Shown here one piece after another: positions 51,369 through 59,133 of a stretch of DNA of 64,000 nucleotides (the first letter of the stretch is position 1; each line of letters opens with the position of its first letter). The notes beneath the pieces are model-generated. The model had not been told where the DNA came from. It worked only from the letters and a program-made list of their open reading frames with translations, and made no database searches. A program made the position numbers and the translations under genes. Location of the stretch: NCBI RefSeq assembly GCF_016616095.2, contig NZ_CP067089.2, forward strand, positions 4,278,001-4,342,000, written 5' to 3'. Source of the stretch: Breznakiella homolactica. GTDB lineage: Bacteria; Spirochaetota; Spirochaetia; Treponematales; Breznakiellaceae.

Positions 51369-52630
51369 GTGTATTTCCTGAAGACAACGACCCCGTTGTG
51401 GCCGCCGAAGCCCAGGGATCCCGATGCCGCAACATCAATAACACCTTCCTGGGCTTTGTTGGGTACGTAATCCAGATCGCATTCGGGATCGGGATTGTCC
51501 AGATTGATTGTGGGCGGATAAAACCCTTCGTTGATCGCCAGGATACAGGCGATGGCTTCGATGCCGCCGCCGCCGGCTATGCAGTGGCCGGTCATGCTCT
51601 TGGTGCTGGAAACCTTCAGCTTGTACGCGTGGTCGCCGAAGGCGTATTTGATCATCTTGGTTTCCGTGGGATCGTTTATTTCCGTACTGGTGCCGTGGGC
51701 GTTGTAGTACTGGACATCCTCAGGCTTAATCCCGGCGTCCTTAAGGGCAAGCTGAATAGCCCGGCCGCCGCCTTCGCCGCTGGGCTCCGGGGACGTGATA
51801 TGGTAGGCGTCGGCGGAAACGCCGTATCCCGCCAGTTCCGCGAGAATTTTGGCTCCCCGTTTTTTCGCGTGTTCTTCACTTTCAATGACCAGGACCCCCG
51901 CGCCTTCACCCAGGACAAACCCGTCCCGGTCCGCGTCAAAGGGCCGGCTCGCTTTTTCCGGTTCGTCGTTGCGTTTCGCGGAAAGAGCCTTGAGCATCTG
52001 GAAGCCGCCCACGGCAAAGGGGACGATGGTCGCTTCGGTGCCGCCGGTGATAACCACATCGGCGCGTCCGGCCCGGATCAGATCCAGAGCCTCGCCGATG
52101 GCGTCGGTTCCGGAGGCGCAGGCGGTTACCTGGGTCAGGGCAGGGCCCTTGGTTCCGTAAATCATGGATATATTGCCCGCCGCTTCGTTCCCGATCATCA
52201 GGGGAACCGTCAGGGGAAGCATCCGCTTGGGACCGGCGTCGAAGAGTTTCTTGAAGGATTCCGTAATTACCTCGAAGCCGCCGATACCGTTGCCCAGAAC
52301 AATCCCGGTCCGTTCGGGATCACTTTTGACCTGGGGCCGTTCGCCTTCCTTCTTTTCGATCAGGCCGGCCTGTACCAGGGCCTGGTCCGCCGCGGCGACA
52401 GCGAACTGGGTGAACCGCGCCATTTTCCGCGCGTCTTTTTTGTCGATCCAGTCAGTGGGATTAAACTCTTTGATTTCACCGGCGATTTTTACATCGAAAT
52501 CAGTGGTGTCAAAGGATTCTATTTTTCCGACTCCGCTTTTCCCTGCCTTGAGGGAGTTTTTGAATTCCTCAACCGAATTACCGATGGGCGAAATCACACC
52601 CATGCCGGTAACGACAACCCGTGTTTTCAT
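51365..52630 (-). CDS. fabF: 3-oxoacyl-ACP synthase II
   Basis: A 421-residue condensing enzyme (KAS II). It extends acyl-ACP with malonyl-ACP. The catalytic Cys is C171 in LTQVTACASGTDAIGEALD, and the two His are in YYNAHGTSTEINDPTE and MTGHCIAGGGGIEAIA; the latter usually reads GHxxGAAG, so AGGGG is a mild variant. The N-terminus VVVTGMGVISPIGNSVEEF and C-terminal NSLGFGGHN-like GSLGFGGHNGVVVF fit. A ribosome site (GGAGG) lies 7 nt upstream. It lies 11 nt after fabG. Confidence 0.95.
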   Translation of the reverse strand: MKTRVVVTGMGVISPIGNSVEEFKNSLKAGKSGVGKIESFDTTDFDVKIAGEIKEFNPTDWIDKKDARKMARFTQFAVAAADQALVQAGLIEKKEGERPQVKSDPERTGIVLGNGIGGFEVITESFKKLFDAGPKRMLPLTVPLMIGNEAAGNISMIYGTKGPALTQVTACASGTDAIGEALDLIRAGRADVVITGGTEATIVPFAVGGFQMLKALSAKRNDEPEKASRPFDADRDGFVLGEGAGVLVIESEEHAKKRGAKILAELAGYGVSADAYHITSPEPSGEGGGRAIQLALKDAGIKPEDVQYYNAHGTSTEINDPTETKMIKYAFGDHAYKLKVSSTKSMTGHCIAGGGGIEAIACILAINEGFYPPTINLDNPDPECDLDYVPNKAQEGVIDVAASGSLGFGGHNGVVVFRKYT

Positions 52631-52641
52631 CGGGACCTCCG

Positions 52642-53376
52642 TTAAATGAACATCCCGCCGTCCACGGCGAGTACCTGTCCGGTAATGTATGATGATCCGT
52701 CGGATGCCAGAAACAGTGCCGCTCCGGCAATATCCTCGGGCTGTCCGCTGCGTTTTAAGGGAATGGTTTCCAGCATAGCCTGTTTAGCCGCCTCGGGGAT
52801 GGCGTCGCTCATATCCGACGCGATGAACCCCGGGGCAATGGCGTTAACCCGGACGTTCCGGCTGGCCACTTCCCGGGCGAGGGTTTTGGTAACCGCGATA
52901 AGCCCGCCCTTGCTGGCGGCGTAATTCGCCTGGCCGCCGTTGCCGTGGACTCCCACGATACTGGCCATATTGATGATTGAACCGCTTTTCCGGCGTATCA
53001 TGTCCCGGCCCACGGTGCGGGCCACCAGGAACGCCGCGGTGAGGTTTACGTCGATGACCTTCTGGAAATCTTCCAGGCTCATCCTGAACGCCAGATTGTC
53101 TTTGGTGATTCCCGCGTTGTTCACCAGGATATCAAATCCCCCGGATTCCTTTACACAGGCGTCAATAGTTGAATCCACCGAGGACAGGTCTCCCAAATCC
53201 GCGGTGACCCAGTGAAGCTTTCCGCCGGCTTTGGTTATCCGGTCGCTGAGGTCCGCCGGTTCTTTGGTTCCGAGGCCCCAGACTTCCGCGCCTTCGGCGA
53301 TAAACCGGTCCGCGATGGCCCTGCCAATGCCCCGGGATGCTCCGGTTATAAGGGCTTTTTTCCCGTTTAACTGCAT
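52642..53376 (-). CDS. fabG: 3-oxoacyl-ACP reductase
   Basis: A 244-residue short-chain dehydrogenase. It reduces 3-oxoacyl-ACP with NADPH. The cofactor motif is KALITGASRGIGRAIADRF; the catalytic residues are N111 (VNLTAAFL), S139 (INMASIVG), Y152 and K156 (NYAASKGG), and it ends GQVLAVDGGMFI. The start ATG 53376 is preceded by CAGGAGC; the frame is open further upstream into fabD but that part reads as non-homologous sequence. It follows fabD by 23 nt. Confidence 0.95.
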   Translation of the reverse strand: MQLNGKKALITGASRGIGRAIADRFIAEGAEVWGLGTKEPADLSDRITKAGGKLHWVTADLGDLSSVDSTIDACVKESGGFDILVNNAGITKDNLAFRMSLEDFQKVIDVNLTAAFLVARTVGRDMIRRKSGSIINMASIVGVHGNGGQANYAASKGGLIAVTKTLAREVASRNVRVNAIAPGFIASDMSDAIPEAAKQAMLETIPLKRSGQPEDIAGAALFLASDGSSYITGQVLAVDGGMFI

Positions 53377-53399
53377 TTTGAGCTCCTGTTGTTCTATAG

Positions 53400-54365
53400 T
53401 CAAATAAGTGTATCGATTTCTTCGGCCGTACCCGCCCCGTAACAGGGGATCGAGCTGCCGGTGTCTTTCCATAAACCCTGCAGAACCTTGCCGGGGCCGG
53501 TTTCAAAAACCCCTGAGGTTCCGGAGGCCGCGATGGCCGCTTCTTCGCTGGTCCAGCGTACCGGTTCTGTTATCTGGCGGAGGGCAAGCTTTTTCGCTTC
53601 CGCTCCGGATAAAACCGCGGTCCCCGAAACATTGGAATACAGGGCGATGGCGGGATCCCCGAAGGCTACCGATTCCAGCACCGGCCCGAAACTGTCCGCG
53701 GCGTCGCCTATCAGGGGCGTGTGGAAGGGACCTGCCACCTGGAGACGGATAACCCGCCGAGCTCCTGCTTCCTTGAACCGGGCTTCCGCTTCTGCGAGGG
53801 CGCCGGCGGTCCCGGCTACTACTACCTGCCGGGGAGAATTGAAATTCGCCGCGTACAGATCCGCCAAACCCTGGGCCGTCCATTCACCGATAAGGGCCTC
53901 AACCTGCTCCGGCGAAAGGCCGATCACCGCCGCCATACCCGGCGCGGCATCCGGGCCGCCGCTTTCCCGGGTTATCCGGTCGGCGGCTTCCTGCATGGCT
54001 TTGCCCCGGGCGTTCACCAGCCGGAAACAGTCTTCCGCTGAGATTACCTGGGCACATACCAGGGCCGCGTATTCCCCGAGGCTGAATCCGGCACAGCCCT
54101 CGGGTTTGATGCCCCGTTCCTCAAGATACAGGGCCGCTGAAAGATTCGCCAGGGTTATGGCCGGCTGGGATACGTCGGTGCGTTTGAGGGTTTCCGCGCC
54201 GGAATCCCGGAGCAGCGCCTCCATATCGGTCCCGCAGATTTCCGAAGCAGTTTTAAATACTTTCCGGACTTTCTCACTGCGGGTAAGAAGATCCAGCGCC
54301 ATGCCCTGGTATTGGGCTCCCTGGCCGGGAAACAGGAAAACACTGTTTTTACTGTTTTCTACCAT
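53400..54365 (-). CDS. fabD: Malonyl-CoA:ACP transacylase
   Basis: A 321-residue acyltransferase that loads malonyl groups on ACP. It starts with the family hallmark FLFPGQGAQYQGMALDLL. The nucleophile is S95 in the motif GFSLGEYAALV; nearly all FabDs have GHSxGE here, so the His-to-Phe change next to the Ser is unusual. The catalytic His is in AGPFHTPLIGDA. ATG 54365 overlaps the fabH end, with GGAGG 10 nt upstream. The rest is canonical. Confidence 0.93.
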   Translation of the reverse strand: MVENSKNSVFLFPGQGAQYQGMALDLLTRSEKVRKVFKTASEICGTDMEALLRDSGAETLKRTDVSQPAITLANLSAALYLEERGIKPEGCAGFSLGEYAALVCAQVISAEDCFRLVNARGKAMQEAADRITRESGGPDAAPGMAAVIGLSPEQVEALIGEWTAQGLADLYAANFNSPRQVVVAGTAGALAEAEARFKEAGARRVIRLQVAGPFHTPLIGDAADSFGPVLESVAFGDPAIALYSNVSGTAVLSGAEAKKLALRQITEPVRWTSEEAAIAASGTSGVFETGPGKVLQGLWKDTGSSIPCYGAGTAEEIDTLI

Positions 54366-55384
54366 ATAATAACATTTCCTCCGTAGGTCAGACCCGCGCC
54401 GAAGCCTATGGTCATAATAAGATCTCCCCGCTGTATGGTCCCGTTCCTGTTCAGTTCGTCCAGGGCGATGGGTATGGACGCCGCAGAGGTATTGGCGTAC
54501 TCTTCTATATTGAGGAAGAGTTTTTCCTCGGGTATGCCCAGGCGTTTCCCCGCGGCGTGAACTATCCGGGCATTGGCCTGGTGAGGCACTATGAGCCGGA
54601 CATCGTCCATGGTAATTCCTTCCTGCTCCATAAGCTTCTCAATGGTTCCGGTCACCGCCTTTACCGCGAAATTGTACACCGCCCGGCCGTCCATCTCTAA
54701 ATGGGGCGGTATATCTATAACTTCCCCCGCTTTATACGGGTACCGGGATCCGCCCCGGCGCATAATAAGGCTTTCCGTCCCGGTTCCGTCCGCTCCCAAA
54801 ATAGTGCGGAGTAGGCCCCGTTTTCCCGGACCTTCCGAGGGCCCATCGGTCTTTTCAATGACCGCCGCCCCGGCTCCGTCCCCGAAAAGGACGCAGGTAC
54901 TCCGGTCGTCCCAGTTCGTAATCCGGGAAAGCAGATCAACACCGATCACCAGGGCACGCTTCCGGTTTTTATTTATTGAAAGAACCCCCGCGGCTGTTTC
55001 CAGGCCGTAAATAAAGCCGGTGCACCCCGCGACCAGATCCATGGCGGCGGCGTTGACTGCCCCAAGCTTACCCTGGACAATACACGCCGTGGAGGGCACC
55101 CCGTAATAATCCGGTGTTGCCGTTCCAATGACAATAACATCCAATGACTGTGCCGCGGCTTCCGGGGATACTCCGTCCCGCTCCGCCACCGCCGCTAAGG
55201 CATTCCGGGCAGCTTCCAGGGCAAAATCACTGCTCGCCAGGCCGTCTTCGGCCAGGTGCCGGGCTCCGATACCCGTATGTGACCTGATCCATTCGTCACT
55301 GGTATCGATTATTGCTGCTAAATCGTCATTGGTTACTCTTTTGGAAGGAATAGACCTTCCGGTGGCGATAATTTCTATTGCCAT
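54359..55384 (-). CDS. fabH: 3-oxoacyl-ACP synthase III
   Basis: A 341-residue KAS III that starts fatty-acid synthesis from acyl-CoA and malonyl-ACP. The catalytic Cys is C121 in DLVAGCTGFIYGLE, His is in RLIVPHQANARIVHA and Asn in NIEEYANTSAASIPIA. ATG 55384 is chosen because AAAGG lies ~7 nt upstream and the protein then begins at the conserved AIEIIATGRSIPSKRV; an in-frame ATG 21 nt earlier lies in the operator region. First gene of the fatty-acid block, directly behind a promoter and inverted repeat. Confidence 0.95.
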   Translation of the reverse strand: MAIEIIATGRSIPSKRVTNDDLAAIIDTSDEWIRSHTGIGARHLAEDGLASSDFALEAARNALAAVAERDGVSPEAAAQSLDVIVIGTATPDYYGVPSTACIVQGKLGAVNAAAMDLVAGCTGFIYGLETAAGVLSINKNRKRALVIGVDLLSRITNWDDRSTCVLFGDGAGAAVIEKTDGPSEGPGKRGLLRTILGADGTGTESLIMRRGGSRYPYKAGEVIDIPPHLEMDGRAVYNFAVKAVTGTIEKLMEQEGITMDDVRLIVPHQANARIVHAAGKRLGIPEEKLFLNIEEYANTSAASIPIALDELNRNGTIQRGDLIMTIGFGAGLTYGGNVIIW

Positions 55385-55398
55385 TATGCTGCCTTTCC

Positions 55399-55424
55399 AT
55401 GACAAAACACACTCATTTTGTCAT
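55399..55424 (-). promoter_or_regulatory. Inverted-repeat operator candidate at the fab operon start
   Basis: Arms ATGACAAAA and TTTTGTCAT of 9 bp, separated by 8 nt. It lies immediately downstream of the predicted transcript start (~55427) and 15 nt before the fabH ATG. A bound repressor would block initiation. It does not match the FapR or FabR consensus I know. Confidence 0.6.
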
Positions 55425-55433
55425 AATAATATT

Positions 55434-55461
55434 ATGATAACAAAATCCTTGAATTTGTCAA
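55434..55461 (-). promoter_or_regulatory. Promoter of the fatty-acid synthesis operon
   Basis: On the minus strand: TTGACA (55461-55456), 16 nt, TATCAT (55439-55434). A perfect -35 and a 5/6 -10. The -35 is itself part of a CCTTGA/TCAAGG inverted repeat (55447-55463). Confidence 0.7.
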
Positions 55462-55488
55462 GGTAATGTCGCCTATACCGGATGAAGG

Positions 55489-55509
55489 GTTCTGCCGACG
55501 GCAGAACCG
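55489..55509. terminator. Stem-loop between the acyl-CoA synthetase and fab operon
   Basis: GGTTCTGCC and GGCAGAACC form a 9-bp stem with a 3-nt loop, 28 nt after the acyl-CoA synthetase stop. No U-run follows on the minus strand, so termination is likely but not certain. Confidence 0.5.
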
Positions 55510-55536
55510 CTTACCCGAAGTTTTTGTCAGATACTT

Positions 55537-57237
55537 TTACACGGAATCCCGCTTGATTTTCTTGGTGGTGGTCATTTCCATGGGTTCATCCAGGAGCGTG
55601 ACCCGTTCAATACGCTGATAGGGCAGCAGCCGCTGGTTTACTTCGGAGATAATCCCCTCAATCCGTTTTTGGATATCGTCCTTGGAAGCCGCGGTTCCGG
55701 AACTGTCCTTAAAGGCGTCGATATTCGGGAAAACCAGCGCTTCTATACCTTCCCGCTTCATTTTCTTGTCCACATCAAAACTGCGGACCAGGATCTGCTC
55801 AATTTCGTCAAAAAGCTGGAATTCATTCTCGATTTCCTCGGGGTACACGTTTTTACCCCCGGCGGTAACGATCATGTTTTTCGCCCGCCCGGTGAGGTAC
55901 AGGTAATTTTCGTCATCCAGGTATCCCAGGTCCCCGGTTTTGAGGTAGCCGTCCTCGGTAAAGGCCGCGGCGGTCTCCTCGGGCAGTTCAAAATACCCCT
56001 GCATGACCATAGGTCCTTTGACGATGATTTCGCCGACCCCCCGTTCGTCGGGATTGAGGATCTTTTCTTCCGCCTGGGGGATGATTTTTCCGACGCTGGT
56101 TTCTTTATAATGCTCAATGGGATTGAGGTTGATGATCGGGGACGTTTCGGTCAGCCCGTAACCCTGGACAAAGTCGATGCCCAGCTGGTTGTATTTTTTG
56201 AAGACACTGGGAGCCAGGGGGCCGCCGCCGCAGATACAGACCCGCAGGGTGGTGAGGGAGGCCTTATCCAGGATGGAATGGAACATCTTCTTCCCGGGAT
56301 TAACCTTGAACACTTTTTTGATAAACCCCGAAATTCCCATCATAGCGCTGATCAGACCGTACACTATGGGCCCTTTGGCGCGGATGCCCCGCATGAGACC
56401 CGCCAGGACCTTGTTGAAAAGCACCGGAACCCCCAGAAGCATGGTTATTTTGGCTTCCTTGAGGTCCTTTAATATTGCCTTGGTCACCATTTTCTTGCCG
56501 TACACGAGTTCGGCGCCGGTGGAAATGGTCTCGATAAAGACCGCCAGCATGGTATAGGAATGGTGCAGGGGCAGGAGGGCGTAGAATACATCGGTATGGT
56601 AGACCGTCAGGTTTCCCTGGGCCAGATAGCAGTCGGAAACGAAGTTCCGGTGGGTAAGCATAACACCCTTGGGGATGCCCGTAGTCCCGGAGGTAAAGAG
56701 AATCGCCGCCAGATCGGTGTCCAGGGCCTGCTCAATATCCGCTTCCGGGCCGTCCAGGTCGTAAATATAAGTCCCCACGCCCTTTTTAAGGGAAATCAGG
56801 TCCTTGATCTGGGCCGATTTGGAGTAATAATCGTATTTTTCCTCATCCACAAAGAGCATGGATACCTTGGCGGTTTTAAGGAGCAGGTCCGTTTCTTCGT
56901 TTTTAAGCTGGTAATCGATGGGAACCACGATAGCACCGGCAAAGAGGACTCCCAGGTAGGCAGTGGTCCATTCCGGGGAATTTTTCCCGGTAACCGCGAT
57001 TTTATCACCCTTCCGTACACCCTTGCTGTGGAGCCAGCGGGCGACGGCTTCGATCTTCAGCAGCGCCTCATTGTAGGTAAGGCTGATCCGGTCCGGTTCG
57101 TATATCGTAAAACAAGGTCTTTCCCCGTACCGGGTAACGGTAATCTTAAACATCTCAGGAAGCGTAGGCCATTGGCCCGAAAAAGCTGACCCCCGGAATT
57201 CATCCAAAAATGCCCAGGGTGTAGTGGTATTGCTCAT
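55537..57237 (-). CDS. Long-chain acyl-CoA synthetase (AMP-forming)
   Basis: A 566-residue adenylate-forming enzyme that activates fatty acids to acyl-CoA (or acyl-AMP). Core motifs are all present: the P-loop AAILFTSGTTGIPKGVMLTH, QGYGLTETSPIINLNP, the hinge KTGDLGYLDDENYLYLTGRA followed by KNMIVTAGGKNVYPEEIENE, and the last catalytic Lys in TTKKIKRDSV. It is soluble or peripheral. It precedes the fatty-acid synthesis genes on the same strand but has its own spacing and a stem-loop after it. Its likely job is uptake and use of host fatty acids, which would complement or replace synthesis. The exact chain length is not predictable. Confidence 0.92.
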   Translation of the reverse strand: MSNTTTPWAFLDEFRGSAFSGQWPTLPEMFKITVTRYGERPCFTIYEPDRISLTYNEALLKIEAVARWLHSKGVRKGDKIAVTGKNSPEWTTAYLGVLFAGAIVVPIDYQLKNEETDLLLKTAKVSMLFVDEEKYDYYSKSAQIKDLISLKKGVGTYIYDLDGPEADIEQALDTDLAAILFTSGTTGIPKGVMLTHRNFVSDCYLAQGNLTVYHTDVFYALLPLHHSYTMLAVFIETISTGAELVYGKKMVTKAILKDLKEAKITMLLGVPVLFNKVLAGLMRGIRAKGPIVYGLISAMMGISGFIKKVFKVNPGKKMFHSILDKASLTTLRVCICGGGPLAPSVFKKYNQLGIDFVQGYGLTETSPIINLNPIEHYKETSVGKIIPQAEEKILNPDERGVGEIIVKGPMVMQGYFELPEETAAAFTEDGYLKTGDLGYLDDENYLYLTGRAKNMIVTAGGKNVYPEEIENEFQLFDEIEQILVRSFDVDKKMKREGIEALVFPNIDAFKDSSGTAASKDDIQKRIEGIISEVNQRLLPYQRIERVTLLDEPMEMTTTKKIKRDSV

Positions 57238-57324
57238 TTCCGTACCTCATTGAATAATGTGTGGAGTATTACCGATCTCCATATACCGGTCCTTAGTGTA
57301 TAGGACACAAGTGAGATATATTGG

Positions 57325-57354
57325 TTGCAGAAAAGTGTTATATTTTTGTATTTT
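57325..57354 (+). promoter_or_regulatory. Promoter for the small lipoprotein gene
   Basis: TTGCAG (57325-57330), 18 nt, TATTTT (57349-57354), with the start codon 42 nt downstream. Confidence 0.45.
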
Positions 57355-57395
57355 ATTGAAACGTACAGCGAAATCCAATTGTTTTAGAGGATATT

Positions 57396-58109
57396 ATGAA
57401 GAATAGAACCATACTGCTGATGATTGCCGTATTAGGCGGACTCTGCTCCTGTTCAGCCCGGATTGAGGGTACGCTCCGGACGGAGGGCTCCGCCGAACTC
57501 CGGGTGCACGCGTCTCTGGAGCCGCGGATCGCCGCGGTTATCGCCTCATTTTCCGGACGGCTGGGCGGCGGTGATCCCAGGGATTTTGCCCTGGACGGGG
57601 CGGCCATAGGCCGTTCCATGGAAACCGCCCCGGGGATAAGCGCGGTTTCCTTCTATAATATAGACCCAAAAACGGTGGAAGGGACCATAACGATTTCCCG
57701 GGTTGACGAATTTCTGTCCGTTCCCGGCGTGGACCGGAAATTTCTCCGGTATTCCCAGGGAGCCGGCGGCGGGAATCTCGCGATCCGGTTTGAATTGGAC
57801 ACGGCGCCGGAACTGCTCCTGCTGCTGTCCGAGGATGTGGCGGATTACCTTTCCGCCCTTATGGCGCCGGCCGCCACCGGTGAGATCCTCACCCGGGAGG
57901 AATACCTGGACCTGGTAGCTTCCGTATACGGCGACGGGGTGGCGGCGGAAATCTCCGGCGCCCGGATCGCCCTGACTCTGGATGTTCCGGGACCGATCCG
58001 GCGCATCACCGGCGGGACCTATTCCGGCCGCCGGGCGCGGTTCGATATTCCCCTGATCGAAGCCCTGGTTCTGGACGTTCCCCTGGTGTACGAAATCGAG
58101 TGGAACTGA
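57396..58109 (+). CDS. Unknown lipoprotein
   Basis: A 237-residue predicted lipoprotein: KNRTILLMIAVLGGLCSCSA with lipobox LCSC, AGAGG 5 nt upstream. The mature protein is a mix of beta strands and short helices (EGTLRTEGSAELRVHASLEP, VSFYNIDPKTVEGTITISRV, RIALTLDVPGPIRRITGGTY). I do not recognise the family. It stands alone, divergent from the acyl-CoA synthetase gene and ahead of the sugar-sensing cluster, from which it is separated by 73 nt with its own promoter candidate. Confidence 0.7.
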   Translation: MKNRTILLMIAVLGGLCSCSARIEGTLRTEGSAELRVHASLEPRIAAVIASFSGRLGGGDPRDFALDGAAIGRSMETAPGISAVSFYNIDPKTVEGTITISRVDEFLSVPGVDRKFLRYSQGAGGGNLAIRFELDTAPELLLLLSEDVADYLSALMAPAATGEILTREEYLDLVASVYGDGVAAEISGARIALTLDVPGPIRRITGGTYSGRRARFDIPLIEALVLDVPLVYEIEWN

Positions 58110-58182
58110 GAACCGCGTTGTTTCAATTATTCTCCCGTAAAAAAATATAGTCTTTTCCGGTATTGAGGGGTATACTTTTACG

Positions 58183-59133
58183 GTGAAGTTACCCCTCCGG
58201 ATAGGTATTATTTTTTTCGGCCTCGTATCCCTTGCGGCATTTATTGTATCCGTATCCATGGTGGTGGGCCTCTATACCGGCAGGTTCCGGGATGACGGAC
58301 CGGATATCAACTATCACTTCGCCCTGTACCTTCCGGATAACCGGAATTCATTTTTTAATGAAATAATTGCCGGAGCCGAACGGGCCGCGGCGGAACTTAA
58401 TGCGGTTATTACGATCCATTCCATAGATCCCGCGAAAAACGAACTGGAGATGGCGCCCTATACTGGGGCGGACGGGTTTATCGTCTGTCCCTATCTGGAG
58501 GACAGCCTGGCCAGGAGGCAGCTTGACCGGATCAGCGGCCGGAACAGCCCCCTGGTTATTATCAACCACACCGTTCCCAACGATCAGCCGTGGCCTTTTA
58601 TCGGTACCAACAACTTTGACGTGGGCCGCCGCATGGGTTTTCTGGCGGAAAATAAAAACGATGATCCCATTCATCTGGCGGTTGTTTACAGCGATAAGTC
58701 CCCGGGGATTTTCGGCGAACGGGAATTGGTGGAGATGGGCATCACCGCCGCCATCGGCGGGAGTCTGGCTTCTCCTATTATGGGCCTTAAAACTAACATA
58801 AATCCCATGGACGCCGAGGCGCTCCTGTACCGGCTTTTCCGGGACGAACCCCGGATCAATACCATTATATTTACCGATGCCAACGATACCATCGCGGCGG
58901 CCCAGACCCTGGTGGATATGAACCTCGTGGGAAAGGTCCGCATCACCGGCTTCGGGGATGACGAGGTTATCCTTGAATATATCCGGAAGGGAATTATCGC
59001 CGGAACGGTGGTCACCAACCCTGACCGGATCGGGTATGAGGCCGTCCGGTCCCTGGCTTCGCTGCGGTCCACCGGATATACCTCCGCGTCCATTGATACC
59101 GGCGTCAGGGTTGTAGACGGGGGCAGTCTGTAA
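58183..59133 (+). CDS. Membrane-anchored periplasmic sugar-binding protein, sensory type
   Basis: A 316-residue protein with one N-terminal membrane segment (RIGIIFFGLVSLAAFIVSVS) left uncleaved, followed by a type-I periplasmic binding domain (RbsB/LacI-like): FALYLPDNRNSFFNEIIAGA, ADGFIVCPYLED, TIIFTDANDTIAAAQTLVDM and GKVRITGFGDD. The start is GTG 58183. TATACT at 58171-58176 is directly upstream, so the message may be leaderless; GAGGGG (58165-58170) is 12 nt away and a poor alternative. It overlaps the histidine kinase start by one base (TAATG). It likely binds sugar and passes the signal to the kinase. Confidence 0.85.
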   Translation: MKLPLRIGIIFFGLVSLAAFIVSVSMVVGLYTGRFRDDGPDINYHFALYLPDNRNSFFNEIIAGAERAAAELNAVITIHSIDPAKNELEMAPYTGADGFIVCPYLEDSLARRQLDRISGRNSPLVIINHTVPNDQPWPFIGTNNFDVGRRMGFLAENKNDDPIHLAVVYSDKSPGIFGERELVEMGITAAIGGSLASPIMGLKTNINPMDAEALLYRLFRDEPRINTIIFTDANDTIAAAQTLVDMNLVGKVRITGFGDDEVILEYIRKGIIAGTVVTNPDRIGYEAVRSLASLRSTGYTSASIDTGVRVVDGGSL

